Of a stretch of DNA of 64,000 nt, positions 25,168 to 33,234 are shown in pieces. Below the pieces are notes generated by a model, which was given only the letters and a program-made list of their open reading frames with translations, was not told where the DNA came from and searched no databases. The position numbers were made by a program, and so were the translations under genes. Numbering within the stretch: the first letter of the stretch is position 1; the number at the start of each line of letters is the position of its first letter. The stretch comes from an uncultured Roseobacter sp. (GTDB lineage: Bacteria; Pseudomonadota; Alphaproteobacteria; Rhodobacterales; Rhodobacteraceae): contig NZ_CANMDB010000002.1 in the NCBI RefSeq assembly GCF_947496515.1, positions 310,001 to 374,000 of the forward strand, read 5' to 3'.

Positions 25168-26102
25168 TGGATGTCTCCTCCCAGAAACGTGCCGAAGGCC
25201 CGCGGGCCGTCGCAGGTGGTAACTGTCTGTAGCACAGAAAGCGTGTCTGCGCTGAAAATTGTGACCGTGTTGTCGAACCAGTTGGCCACGATGATCTGGC
25301 TGCCGTCGCGGCTCGCGTCGATGCCTTCGGGGTATTCGCCGGTGTCCAACGTGGCCTCGGTGGTGAGGGTGCTCAGATTGATGACGCTGACGCTGTCCTC
25401 ATACTGGTTGGTGACGAACGCGCGGCCCCGGGCGAAGGCCACGCCGTAGGGTCGCGCGCCAACCGGGACGGTTGTGATGACGCTGGCGGTGTCGGGGTCG
25501 ATCACGGTGACATCATCGCTGCCGACGTTGCCGACAAAGAGCCGCCCCGCTGGACCAAAACGCAGACCGAAGGGGCGCGCGCCGACGATCACCTGAGCGC
25601 GGGGTGTGAGGCTGTCCGCTTCAAAAAGCGTGACCTGGTCCGCATCCCTGTCCGCGGAGGCCAGCGTGCGACCATCCGCGGAGAGTGCCAACCCGGCGGG
25701 GGCGGCCCCGACCGTCAGTTCCGCTGTCGTGGCAAGGGTCGTGGCGTCCAGCACCCAGATCCGCGCGTTGTACCAGTCGGAGACGAAAAGCCTGCCCCGC
25801 GCTGGATCATGGGCGATGCCGATGGGCCCGCCGTCCAGTGTGATGCTGGCCTGCACCGTTCCGCTCGCAGGATCGTGACGGCGGACGGTCTTGGCCTCGG
25901 GCGCGACCGTAAATACCGCATCTTGCGCGACCGCCACACCCGCCGGTTTGCCGGGCACAGACCATTCGACGATCTGCGCGCCGGTTGTGGTGTCGATCAC
26001 ACCGACCGCATCGCCGTTCTGGCAGGTGATATAGGCCAGATCAGCCGCAGCAGAGCTGCCCGCCAAGGCTAGCACCAGGGCGAGTTCACGAACCGGGCGC
26101 AC
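25164..26102 (-). CDS. Periplasmic YVTN-type beta-propeller protein
   Basis: This 312-residue protein has a signal sequence and a row of about seven YVTN-like blades (LAYITCQNGDAVGVIDTTTG, RLFVGNVGSDDVTVIDPDTA, RAFVTNQYEDSVSVINLSTL). These propellers are common in methanol and PQQ alcohol clusters and probably scaffold or bind a small ligand. The start is a GTG inside the 3' end of the upstream SRPBCC gene (17-bp overlap). A second YVTN protein lies at 28466. Confidence 0.85.
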   Translation of the reverse strand: MRPVRELALVLALAGSSAAADLAYITCQNGDAVGVIDTTTGAQIVEWSVPGKPAGVAVAQDAVFTVAPEAKTVRRHDPASGTVQASITLDGGPIGIAHDPARGRLFVSDWYNARIWVLDATTLATTAELTVGAAPAGLALSADGRTLASADRDADQVTLFEADSLTPRAQVIVGARPFGLRFGPAGRLFVGNVGSDDVTVIDPDTASVITTVPVGARPYGVAFARGRAFVTNQYEDSVSVINLSTLTTEATLDTGEYPEGIDASRDGSQIIVANWFDNTVTIFSADTLSVLQTVTTCDGPRAFGTFLGGDIQ

Positions 26103-26631
26103 CGAACTTGGCCGTCAGCGCGTCCAGCCCCGCCTGATAGACACCGGTCACCGCCGCAATCGCCGCCGCGTCGTTGAGCTCTTCGGGTGGGTCGTTGTTG
26201 GGGTAGCCACGGTAGAACGCCCCGCGCCATTCGACGATCGACCCGCCATCGGCGCGGGGTTTGACAGTGAGATGAGAGGAATAGTTGGTCACTGGCAGCA
26301 CCTCGACCTTCACATCGGTGATCCGGTAGGAATAGGACATCTTCTCGTCGCTGAACTTGTAGAGGATTTCCGAGATCGTCGGCCCATCCGCTGCCCCCAG
26401 CGTCAGAACGCGGGTGGCGTCAATGTCGTTGCCATTCTCGCCGGTGCTGGCATGCACAGCCGGGTGCCAGGACATGTCCTGAAAGTCACCAATCGCGGCC
26501 CAAACGTCGGCCGGGTCCGCGGCCACTTCGGTGGTGAGTGTCACCTTTTGCCGCGTGGGTCCGTGCGCCAGCACAAGTCCGGGCAGGGCCGTTGCCGCGA
26601 TCAGAACCCCCAGAAAAGCGCGCTTTCTCAT
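26086..26631 (-). CDS. SRPBCC family periplasmic protein (MxaD-like)
   Basis: This 181-residue secreted protein has a START/SRPBCC fold (VAADPADVWAAIGDFQDMSWHPAVHAS, then GPTISEILYKFSDEKMSYSYRI). Methanol clusters often carry a member of this fold (MxaD) that improves electron flow from the dehydrogenase to its cytochrome, and the context here fits. It overlaps its upstream neighbour by 4 bases and its downstream neighbour by 17. Confidence 0.82.
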   Translation of the reverse strand: MRKRAFLGVLIAATALPGLVLAHGPTRQKVTLTTEVAADPADVWAAIGDFQDMSWHPAVHASTGENGNDIDATRVLTLGAADGPTISEILYKFSDEKMSYSYRITDVKVEVLPVTNYSSHLTVKPRADGGSIVEWRGAFYRGYPNNDPPEELNDAAAIAAVTGVYQAGLDALTAKFGAPGS

Positions 26632-27113
26632 TTCTTCTCCTCCACAAAAAATCGGTTTTTCAGGATGTAGCGCATGCCGCGCTGCCAGCTTTCGTCGGTG
26701 TTGCCACGGATATCGACGACCCCGCCCTTGACCATCTCTCCTGTGGTCGCGGCGCGCAGTTGCAGGTTGATGGCGAGGATCAGGTCAGAGACCTTCTGCA
26801 CCTCGCCCACCAGCGAATAATCCGCGCCGAGATCGGTGGCGATCCTCGTGTCGCAGCCGTAGCATTTGGCGAGGTTCACCACGCGGTCGATCTGCGCCCG
26901 GGCGGGTTCGACATCTATCAGGATATAGCCTTCGTCGCGAAATCGCGCGGCGACCATCTCCTCCAGCATATCAATGCGCTGCTGCTCTGTGCCGGTCTCG
27001 CCTCGGGCCGTGGTCTGCAGGGATGTGTCCAGCAGGGTCAGCCCGAAAAAGGCCACCTTTTCCTCCGCATGAACGCCGGAGGCCACAAGCAGTGCAAGCG
27101 CGGTCAGTCGCAT
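26628..27113 (-). CDS. Periplasmic DUF3280/DUF2380-like protein
   Basis: This 161-residue protein has an N-terminal signal (MRLTALALLVASGVHAEEK). The mature domain begins VAFFGLTLLDTS and contains AKCYGCDTRIATDLGADYSLVGEVQKVSDLILAINLQLR. That pattern is shared with small DUF3280-type proteins seen in PQQ-alcohol clusters, so I place it there with moderate confidence. The function is unknown. It is the first gene of the divergent minus-strand unit. Confidence 0.65.
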   Translation of the reverse strand: MRLTALALLVASGVHAEEKVAFFGLTLLDTSLQTTARGETGTEQQRIDMLEEMVAARFRDEGYILIDVEPARAQIDRVVNLAKCYGCDTRIATDLGADYSLVGEVQKVSDLILAINLQLRAATTGEMVKGGVVDIRGNTDESWQRGMRYILKNRFFVEEKK

Positions 27114-27264
27114 AGGCCCTTCTTAAAAAATAAGATTCGTGCTTTAGGGTGCGGCTGCTAGGCTTTGTGGAACAACCCGGCCAAAAGTATCGGTTCACAC
27201 GGTCATGGCGGGCGGGAATAAAAAGACAAGCCCGGTCACAAATGCGGGCAGTGGGAGGTTCTTG

Positions 27265-28452
27265 GTGCATCGCGTGCACGGGTTGCTTTTGGCGGCTCTC
27301 TTCATCTTTGTGTCAGCGTGTTCGGCTTTGGCGATTGACGTCAAGGCGGCAGTGCTGCGGGTGGACTATCCCACGCTTTTGCCCATCAGCCGTTATGATC
27401 TGCCTCCGGCCGATCTGGGCTTTGCCGGTGCCGCGCTGGCCGATGAGGACAATGGCACGACCGGCGGATTTCTGGGGCATACCTACGAGACAGCGACCGT
27501 CGCAGTCACCCCCGAAGAGGCCGAGGCCGCGATGGCGTCGATCCTTGAGGCGGGCACGCGGCTGATCGTGGTTCAGGCCCGGGCGGCGGAGCTTCAGCAA
27601 CTGGCGGATCAGGCGGCAGAGGCGGGGGCGCTCGTGTTCAACGCCCGCGCGGCGGACATCGCCCTGCGCGATGACGTGTGCCGCGGCAACCTGCTGCATA
27701 CCGCCCCGTCGCATGCGATGATGGCGGATGCGGTGGCGCAATTCGCCGTGTGGAAAAAGTGGACGGATTGGTTCGTGATCGCCGGATCCAACCCGTCGGA
27801 CATCGCCCTGGCAGAGGCCTTGCGCAAATCCGCGCGCAAGTTCGGCGCGCGCATTGTCGAAGATCGCAGTTTTGAGGATACCGGTGGCTCGCGCCGGACC
27901 GATTCAGGCCATGTGCTGGTGCAGCGACAACTCCCCGCCTTTACCCAGGGGGCCGCGGAGCATGACGTGGTGATCGCCGCGGATGAGACGGATTACTTCG
28001 CACGCTATCTCAGCTACCATCTGTGGGACCCGCGCCCGGTTCTGGGCTCGGGCGGACTGGTGCCTACGACCTTCCATGGGGCGCATGAGGCTTACGGCGC
28101 CACGCAATACCAGACCCGGTTCGAGGCGTTGACGGGTCGCTATGCCCAGCCCGAGGATTACAATGTCTGGCTGGCTCTGCGCGTGGTGGGTGAGGCCGTG
28201 ACCCGCGCCAATACCGCAGAGCCGGAGGGCGTGCGGGACTACGCCCTGTCGGACGCCTTTGAGCTGGCGGCTTTCAAGGGGCAGCGGGTCACCTTCCGTG
28301 ACTGGAATGGCCAACTGCGGCAGCCGATTCTTCTCTACGATGGGCGCATCACTGTCAGCGTCAGCCCGCAGGAAGGTTTCCTGCATCAGACATCGCCCCT
28401 CGATACGCTTGGCCTCGACCGGCCCGAATCCCGTTGCACCTCCTTTGATTGA
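27265..28452 (+). CDS. PQQ-alcohol-system ABC substrate-binding protein (PedA1-like)
   Basis: This periplasmic protein is about 395 residues long. The GTG at 27265 was chosen because GGGAGG lies 7 bases before it and the signal peptide begins immediately (VHRVHGLLLAALFIFVSACSALA). A longer start at 27205 is possible. The body is a type I binding-protein fold, but it has the motifs of the set linked to PQQ alcohol dehydrogenases (AAVLRVDYPTLLPISRYDLPP, GFAGAALADEDNGTTG, FLGHTYE). Related proteins in Pseudomonas (PedA1) are tied to lanthanide uptake. A YVTN protein follows, as in that system. Confidence 0.82.
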   Translation: MHRVHGLLLAALFIFVSACSALAIDVKAAVLRVDYPTLLPISRYDLPPADLGFAGAALADEDNGTTGGFLGHTYETATVAVTPEEAEAAMASILEAGTRLIVVQARAAELQQLADQAAEAGALVFNARAADIALRDDVCRGNLLHTAPSHAMMADAVAQFAVWKKWTDWFVIAGSNPSDIALAEALRKSARKFGARIVEDRSFEDTGGSRRTDSGHVLVQRQLPAFTQGAAEHDVVIAADETDYFARYLSYHLWDPRPVLGSGGLVPTTFHGAHEAYGATQYQTRFEALTGRYAQPEDYNVWLALRVVGEAVTRANTAEPEGVRDYALSDAFELAAFKGQRVTFRDWNGQLRQPILLYDGRITVSVSPQEGFLHQTSPLDTLGLDRPESRCTSFD

Positions 28453-28465
28453 CCGGAGACAGACG

Positions 28466-29437
28466 ATGAAACACCTTCTACTCTCGACCACAATCGCCCT
28501 GTTGATGAGCGCACCTGCCTACGCTGGCAAGGCTTTCATCTCCAATGAGCGCGGTAACACGATCACCGTGGTGAACACCGAGACCTGGGAGGTCGAGGAT
28601 GAGTTCTTTGCGGGCAACCGGCCCCGGGGCATCACCGCCAGCCCCGATGGCAGCGTGATCTACGTCTGCGCCTCTGACGACAATCTGGTGCGCGTGTTCG
28701 ACGCTAACACCTACGAGGAACTGCCCAGCCTGCCGTCCGGCCCCGACCCGGAGCTGTTCATTCTGGAGCCCTCGGGCAAGCGGCTCTATATCGCGAATGA
28801 GGATGATAATCTGGTCACGGTGACGGACACCGAAACCCGCACGGTACTGGCCGAGGTGCCGGTCGGCGTGGAGCCGGAGGGCATGGGGATGAGCCCGGAT
28901 GCCAAGTTCGTGGTCAACACTTCCGAGACCACCAACATGGCGCATTTCATCTCCACCGAGGATTACAAGATCAAGCACAATATCCTGGTCGATCAGCGCC
29001 CGCGCTATGCTCATTACACGGCCGATGGCAGCAGGCTTTTCGTGACCTCCGAGATCGGCGGTACCGTCACGGTGATGGACATCGACGCGGAGGGTGCGCC
29101 CACGGTTGTGGGCAAGATCAGCTTTGAAGTGGCAGGGGTGCAGCCCGAATGGTTACAACCAGTGGGGGCGCGGGTCACCTCCGATGGCACCCGCCTGTTC
29201 GTCGCTCTGGGGCCCGCAAACCGGGTTGCGGTGGTCGATGCACAAAGCCTTGAGGTGCTGGACTACATCCTTGTGGGGCAGCGTGTCTGGCAGCTCGATT
29301 TCACGCCGGATGAGCAATTCCTGCTCACCACCAATGGTAATTCCAACGACATCACCGTGATTGATGTGGCCAAGGAAAAGGCGATCAAATCTGTTCAGGT
29401 AGGCCAGCAGCCCTGGGGCGTGGTGGTGATCGAATGA
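28466..29437 (+). CDS. PQQ-catabolism-associated YVTN beta-propeller protein (PedA2-like)
   Basis: This 323-residue secreted propeller has a signal ending SAPAYAGKAF. Repeated blades such as KAFISNERGNTITVVNTETW, RLYIANEDDNLVTVTDTETR and FLLTTNGNSNDITVIDVAKE are visible. It starts 13 bp after the PedA1-like gene, and the pair is conserved in lanthanide-related PQQ alcohol systems. Upstream in-frame starts exist inside the previous gene, but the ATG at 28466 precedes the signal peptide and has a GGAGAC site. Confidence 0.85.
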   Translation: MKHLLLSTTIALLMSAPAYAGKAFISNERGNTITVVNTETWEVEDEFFAGNRPRGITASPDGSVIYVCASDDNLVRVFDANTYEELPSLPSGPDPELFILEPSGKRLYIANEDDNLVTVTDTETRTVLAEVPVGVEPEGMGMSPDAKFVVNTSETTNMAHFISTEDYKIKHNILVDQRPRYAHYTADGSRLFVTSEIGGTVTVMDIDAEGAPTVVGKISFEVAGVQPEWLQPVGARVTSDGTRLFVALGPANRVAVVDAQSLEVLDYILVGQRVWQLDFTPDEQFLLTTNGNSNDITVIDVAKEKAIKSVQVGQQPWGVVVIE

Positions 29438-29468
29438 GACAGATTAACCAGCAAAGGAAGTCTCCGAT

Positions 29469-29906
29469 ATGAAGAAACTGATGATGGCCGCCGCCGTGGC
29501 GATGATGGGCAGCCCGGTCGTGGCAGCACCGCTCTGCGATGATCTGGGCTTTGCCGGATTGCTGGCAAGCTGTAACCGGGGCGAGGACATTCAACTGACG
29601 CTGGCGTCGGGCGAGCCGCTGGGCGAGGATGCCACGCTTGAATCGGGGGCTTACTATACGCTGGTGGTCACCGCCGACGGCTCCGCCGAGCTGGCCATTG
29701 AAGGTGCGAGCTTCTTTCGGTCGATCTGGATGAACGAGATTGTCATCAACAAGATCGAGATCCGGCCCATGGCCATCGACAGCATCGAGTTCGATAAGGC
29801 AGGCGTCGCCGAGCTGTCGTTCATCGCGATCAAGCCCGGACGTCATACGCTGCGCATCCCCGGCTCCACCGGAGAGACGCAATCCATCACCTTATCCATC
29901 CAGTAA
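29469..29906 (+). CDS. Unknown periplasmic protein of the xox region
   Basis: This 145-residue protein has a clear signal peptide (MKKLMMAAAVAMMGSPVVAA) and a mature domain of beta strands. Two cysteines lie early (CDD and ASCNRG), and the pattern YYTLVVTADGSAELAIEGASFF ... AELSFIAIKPGRHTLRIPG resembles a cupredoxin fold without its copper His/Cys/Met set. It follows the PedA2-like gene by 31 bp and precedes a small PepSY-like gene, so it is probably in the same operon. No function is assigned. Confidence 0.7.
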   Translation: MKKLMMAAAVAMMGSPVVAAPLCDDLGFAGLLASCNRGEDIQLTLASGEPLGEDATLESGAYYTLVVTADGSAELAIEGASFFRSIWMNEIVINKIEIRPMAIDSIEFDKAGVAELSFIAIKPGRHTLRIPGSTGETQSITLSIQ

Positions 29907-29926
29907 CGAGAGAGACGGAGACACCC

Positions 29927-30178
29927 ATGAAACAGCTTTTTGCTCTGAGCGCGGCAACCCTGATTGCTGCCCCTGCTTTTGCCGAGACCGAGCTTGACGC
30001 CGCGACCATCGAAAAGATTGAGACCATGCTGACGTCTATCGAGTGCCAGATGGACCCTGATGACATCGAGGTAGAAGAAGATGGCTATGACCTTGATGAC
30101 GTGATCTGCAAAGGTGGCAACCAGTTCGACATCAAGCTCGACAAGGACCTCAACGAGGTCAGCCGCCGGGCCGAATAG
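29927..30178 (+). CDS. Small acidic periplasmic protein, PepSY-like
   Basis: This 83-residue product has a signal peptide (ends AAPAFAE). The mature 64 residues are rich in Asp and Glu, with TIEKIETMLTSIECQMDPDD and a PepSY-type hairpin (DDVICKGGNQFDIKLDKDL). Two cysteines may pair. It has a good GAGACGGAG-type leader. Its acidity and its place in a lanthanide methanol cluster suggest metal binding, but that is inference. It could equally be a small chaperone-like PepSY protein. Confidence 0.65.
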   Translation: MKQLFALSAATLIAAPAFAETELDAATIEKIETMLTSIECQMDPDDIEVEEDGYDLDDVICKGGNQFDIKLDKDLNEVSRRAE

Positions 30179-30200
30179 GGCCGCGAGAAAGGATAGCGCC

Positions 30201-31166
30201 GTGCGCCTGATCACGACCATTTTCGCGTTGCTGCTGGGTCTCTCTGGCCCCGTTTTGGCCGAGGATATGCCGGTGATCCGGGCGGCGGTGCTCAAGATCG
30301 GTACGGTCAACTGGGAGCTTACGACGATCACCGATGGTGGGCTTGACCGTGCGAACGGCTTTAGCCTGCAGGTGCAGCCCTTTGCTGACAACGGCGCCAC
30401 GCGCATCGCTGTCGAGGGAGGCGAGGCCGACATGGCTGTGGCCGATTGGATCTGGGTGGCGCGCCAGCGGGCGGCGGGCAAGGACTACGTCTTTATCCCC
30501 TATTCAAAGGCGGTGGGTGGCATCGTGGTGCCGCAGGATAGCACCGCAGAGACCCTTGCCGATCTGGAAGGCGGCAAGATCGGTATCGCGGGCGGGCCGT
30601 TGGACAAGTCCTGGCTCATTCTGCGGGCCTACGCGCAGCAGCAGTACGGCATGGATCTGAAGGCCGGAACGGAACAGGTGTACGGTGCACCGCCGCTGAT
30701 CTTCAAATCCGCGATGGGCGATCAATATGCGGGCGCTATCAACTTCTGGCACTTTCTGGCCAAGAACAAGGCCGCGGGCATGCGGCAGCTGATCTCGGTG
30801 GAGGAGGCCGGTCAGGCGCTCGGCCTCGACACCAATACGCCGCTCTTGGGCTATTACATGAAAGAGAGCTTTCTGGAGCAGTACCCCGGGCTGGCGCAGT
30901 CGTTCTTTGAGGCAAGTCGTGCGGCCAAGCTGGAGCTGGCCACGTCAGATGCGGCGTGGGAGGCGATCCGACCCCGGATGAACGCCGCGACAGAGGCACA
31001 ATTTGACCAGTTGAAAGCGGATTGGCTCGCGGGCATTCCCGACCGTGCCCCGGTGGATACGGAGGCGGCTTCTGCCTTTCTGGCCTTGATGGGGAAGCTG
31101 GGCGGGCCGGAACTGGTGGGCGATGCCACCCAGGTGCCTGCCGGTCTTTTCGCCGATGTGAAATAG
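30201..31166 (+). CDS. ABC transporter substrate-binding protein, NitT/TauT (SsuA-like) type
   Basis: This periplasmic receptor of about 321 residues starts at a GTG preceded by AAGGA, directly on a signal peptide (VRLITTIFALLLGLSGPVLAE). The fold is of the SsuA/TauA type (AVLKIGTVNWELTTITDGGL, GEADMAVADWIWVARQRAAGK, YSKAVGGIVVPQDS, KIGIAGGPLDKSW). It is followed closely by a permease and an ATPase gene. The ligand is unknown. Its position at the end of the xox run suggests a PQQ- or lanthanide-related solute, which is unproven. Confidence 0.82.
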   Translation: MRLITTIFALLLGLSGPVLAEDMPVIRAAVLKIGTVNWELTTITDGGLDRANGFSLQVQPFADNGATRIAVEGGEADMAVADWIWVARQRAAGKDYVFIPYSKAVGGIVVPQDSTAETLADLEGGKIGIAGGPLDKSWLILRAYAQQQYGMDLKAGTEQVYGAPPLIFKSAMGDQYAGAINFWHFLAKNKAAGMRQLISVEEAGQALGLDTNTPLLGYYMKESFLEQYPGLAQSFFEASRAAKLELATSDAAWEAIRPRMNAATEAQFDQLKADWLAGIPDRAPVDTEAASAFLALMGKLGGPELVGDATQVPAGLFADVK

Positions 31167-31176
31167 CCTCCGCCGG

Positions 31177-31926
31177 ATGAACGCATCCCGGCTCACCCCT
31201 GTGTTGTCGCTGGCCGGATTGCTCGCGCTCTGGGTCGTCGCGGCGATGCTCACCGCGGATGCGCAGATCCTGCCGAGCCCGTGGCAATTGGGTGCCCCCT
31301 TCGCGCAGGAGCTTGCCTCGGGTGAGTTGTTACATCACCTGGGCGCCACGCTGGTCCGGGTCATCTGGGCTTTTGCGCTGGCCATGACGCTGGGTACGGT
31401 CCTGGGGATCGTGATGGGGCGGTCGGCCGCCACAAACGCCTGGCTCGACCCTTGGCTGGTCGTCTTCCTCAACCTGCCCGCACTGGTGCTGATTGTGCTG
31501 TGTTATCTGTGGATCGGGCTGACGGAGGCCGCCGCCATCACCGCGGTGACGCTCAACAAGGTGCCGAATGTGGCGGTGGTCATTCGCGAAGGTGCGCGGG
31601 CGCTGGACCCGGAGCTTGACGCCATGGCGCGGATCTACCGGATGGGATGGATGGCGCGGATGCGGCACGTGATCTTTCCGCAGCTTGCGCCTTTCGTGGC
31701 TGCGGCAGCGCGGTCGGGCGTTGCTGTCATCTGGAAAATCGTGCTGGTGGTGGAGTTTCTGGGCCGCTCCTCCGGCATCGGCTTTCAGATCCACCTGTAC
31801 TTTCAGCTCTTCGATGTGGCCATGGTGCTCGTTTATGCGTTTTCCTTCATCACTGTGATGCTGTTGGTGGAATGGTTGGTCCTGCAACCGCTGGAGCGTC
31901 GGGCACGGCGATGGCGCAGCGCATGA
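31177..31926 (+). CDS. ABC transporter permease, SsuC-like
   Basis: This 249-residue membrane protein has about six helices and the inner-membrane coupling motif EGARALDPELDAMARIYRMG (EAA-type loop), as in SsuC/TauC permeases. It lies 10 bp after the binding-protein gene, and its stop overlaps one of the possible ATPase starts. It forms the channel of the importer. Confidence 0.87.
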   Translation: MNASRLTPVLSLAGLLALWVVAAMLTADAQILPSPWQLGAPFAQELASGELLHHLGATLVRVIWAFALAMTLGTVLGIVMGRSAATNAWLDPWLVVFLNLPALVLIVLCYLWIGLTEAAAITAVTLNKVPNVAVVIREGARALDPELDAMARIYRMGWMARMRHVIFPQLAPFVAAAARSGVAVIWKIVLVVEFLGRSSGIGFQIHLYFQLFDVAMVLVYAFSFITVMLLVEWLVLQPLERRARRWRSA

Positions 31927-32519
31927 TCACGGTGGACATTACCTCGAAACGTTTCGGGGAGACCCCTGTTCTGGGGCCGCTCAGCTTTACCATCGCGCCG
32001 GGGGAGACATTGGCGCTGGTCGGTCCGTCGGGTATCGGCAAATCGACCCTGTTGCGGATCCTAGCGGGCATTGATCCGGCGTTCGAGGGGACCGTGACCC
32101 GCCCCGAGGCTCTGGCCTTTGTGTTTCAGGAGCCGACGCTGCTGCCGTGGCGCACGGTGCTGCAGAACCTGCTGTTACCGCATCCGGATCTGAGCGTTGA
32201 CGCCGCGCAGTCCGCACTTGCGGGGGTAGGGCTCACCGGCAAGGACACGCTCTTTCCTGGTCAGCTGTCACTGGGGCAGCAACGCCGTTTGTCGCTGGCC
32301 CGGGCCTTTGCTGCGGCACCGGAGTTGTTGATCATGGACGAGCCTTTCGTATCGCTCGATCCCGAAACGGCGCAGAGCATGTTTCAGCTTACCGAACGGC
32401 TGATCGCGCAGCACAGGCCCGCGACACTCTTTGTGACCCATGACATGCGCGAAGCCGACAGGCTCGCCGACCGGGTGCTGACCTTGCAGGTCTCCGACAG
32501 AGGCGCGGTTCTGGGGTAG
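31911..32519 (+). CDS. ABC transporter ATP-binding protein, SsuB-like
   Basis: This ATPase is about 202 residues long, slightly short for SsuB. It has Walker A GPSGIGKST, a Q-loop in FVFQEPTLLPWRT, signature LSLGQQRRLSLARA, Walker B LLIMDEPFVSLD and a switch His in FVTHDMREADRLADR. The signature is LSLGQ rather than LSGGQ, a tolerated change. Two starts are possible: ATG 31911, or ATG 31923, which overlaps the permease stop as ATGA. It is the last gene of the importer operon. Confidence 0.87.
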   Translation: MAQRMITVDITSKRFGETPVLGPLSFTIAPGETLALVGPSGIGKSTLLRILAGIDPAFEGTVTRPEALAFVFQEPTLLPWRTVLQNLLLPHPDLSVDAAQSALAGVGLTGKDTLFPGQLSLGQQRRLSLARAFAAAPELLIMDEPFVSLDPETAQSMFQLTERLIAQHRPATLFVTHDMREADRLADRVLTLQVSDRGAVLG

Positions 32520-32661
32520 GGGGCCCGCGTGAAAACCGATTGCCGTGAGGGCGTCGTGTCCACGCCCCGGCTCAACCTGGCTGCGGTGCCTATTCCTGAT
32601 GTGGCAACCGCCAGTGCGACAGCGACCCAAGCGAAGCTGACGACTTTACCAGCTGCGGGTT

Positions 32662-33234
32662 TCAGTCGTTTTCGGATGTAGTATCCGGGGCGCAGGTTTC
32701 CGCAAGTGTCTGAAATACCGTCGTGGCGCCCATGATCACCTGTTCCCGTGCCGCCTTGGTCTGACAATCGCGGTCGAGTGTTGCTGTCAGATCGCGCCAG
32801 AGCGCCGGTTGCGTTCCCATCGAGAAATAGTGATGCGCCTCGTCCGGGAGTACCTGCAGCAGGTTTCGCTGTATCACCCCACCCCCAAACTGGGCCCCGT
32901 GCAGGGTGTAAAGCATGCCCAAAACAGCCGGCGGGCAGCGCAAGGACTGAAAGAGCGCCATGTCCGGCTTGTGTTCCACTTCGGCATCGAGTGCCAGCGC
33001 CGTGCAATGCGCGGATAGCGAGAACCTGCCCCAGATCGCCAGAACGGCCCTTTGTGCTTCGGCGGCATCGAACACGATCCTGTACCCGCGGAGGATCGTC
33101 TTGTACTCGGCGCGTGACAACGACCTGTCTGTCAAACGGCGTATCAACGGATGAACATGCAGGGCTTCGTGGACGCTGTGGGTCCTGGTGCGGAGAAGAG
33201 TACGCACCGACATGGTATCGACGGCGCCGCTCAT
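32662..33234 (-). CDS. bphO: Biliverdin-producing heme oxygenase
   Basis: This 190-residue protein has the heme oxygenase fold and the likely proximal His at residue 22 (TRTHSVHEALHVHPLI). It also has the distal-helix Gly-rich segment in YTLHGAQFGGGVIQRNL. It opens heme to give biliverdin, the chromophore of the bacteriophytochrome encoded just upstream. Its start overlaps the phytochrome stop by 4 bases, so sensor and pigment enzyme are co-translated. The pairing supports the call strongly. Confidence 0.88.
   Translation of the reverse strand: MSGAVDTMSVRTLLRTRTHSVHEALHVHPLIRRLTDRSLSRAEYKTILRGYRIVFDAAEAQRAVLAIWGRFSLSAHCTALALDAEVEHKPDMALFQSLRCPPAVLGMLYTLHGAQFGGGVIQRNLLQVLPDEAHHYFSMGTQPALWRDLTATLDRDCQTKAAREQVIMGATTVFQTLAETCAPDTTSEND

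Noticed and set aside
32520-32661. Possible small gene or terminator between the importer and the heme oxygenase
   Set aside because: No short frame with a ribosome site and no clear stem followed by T bases was found.
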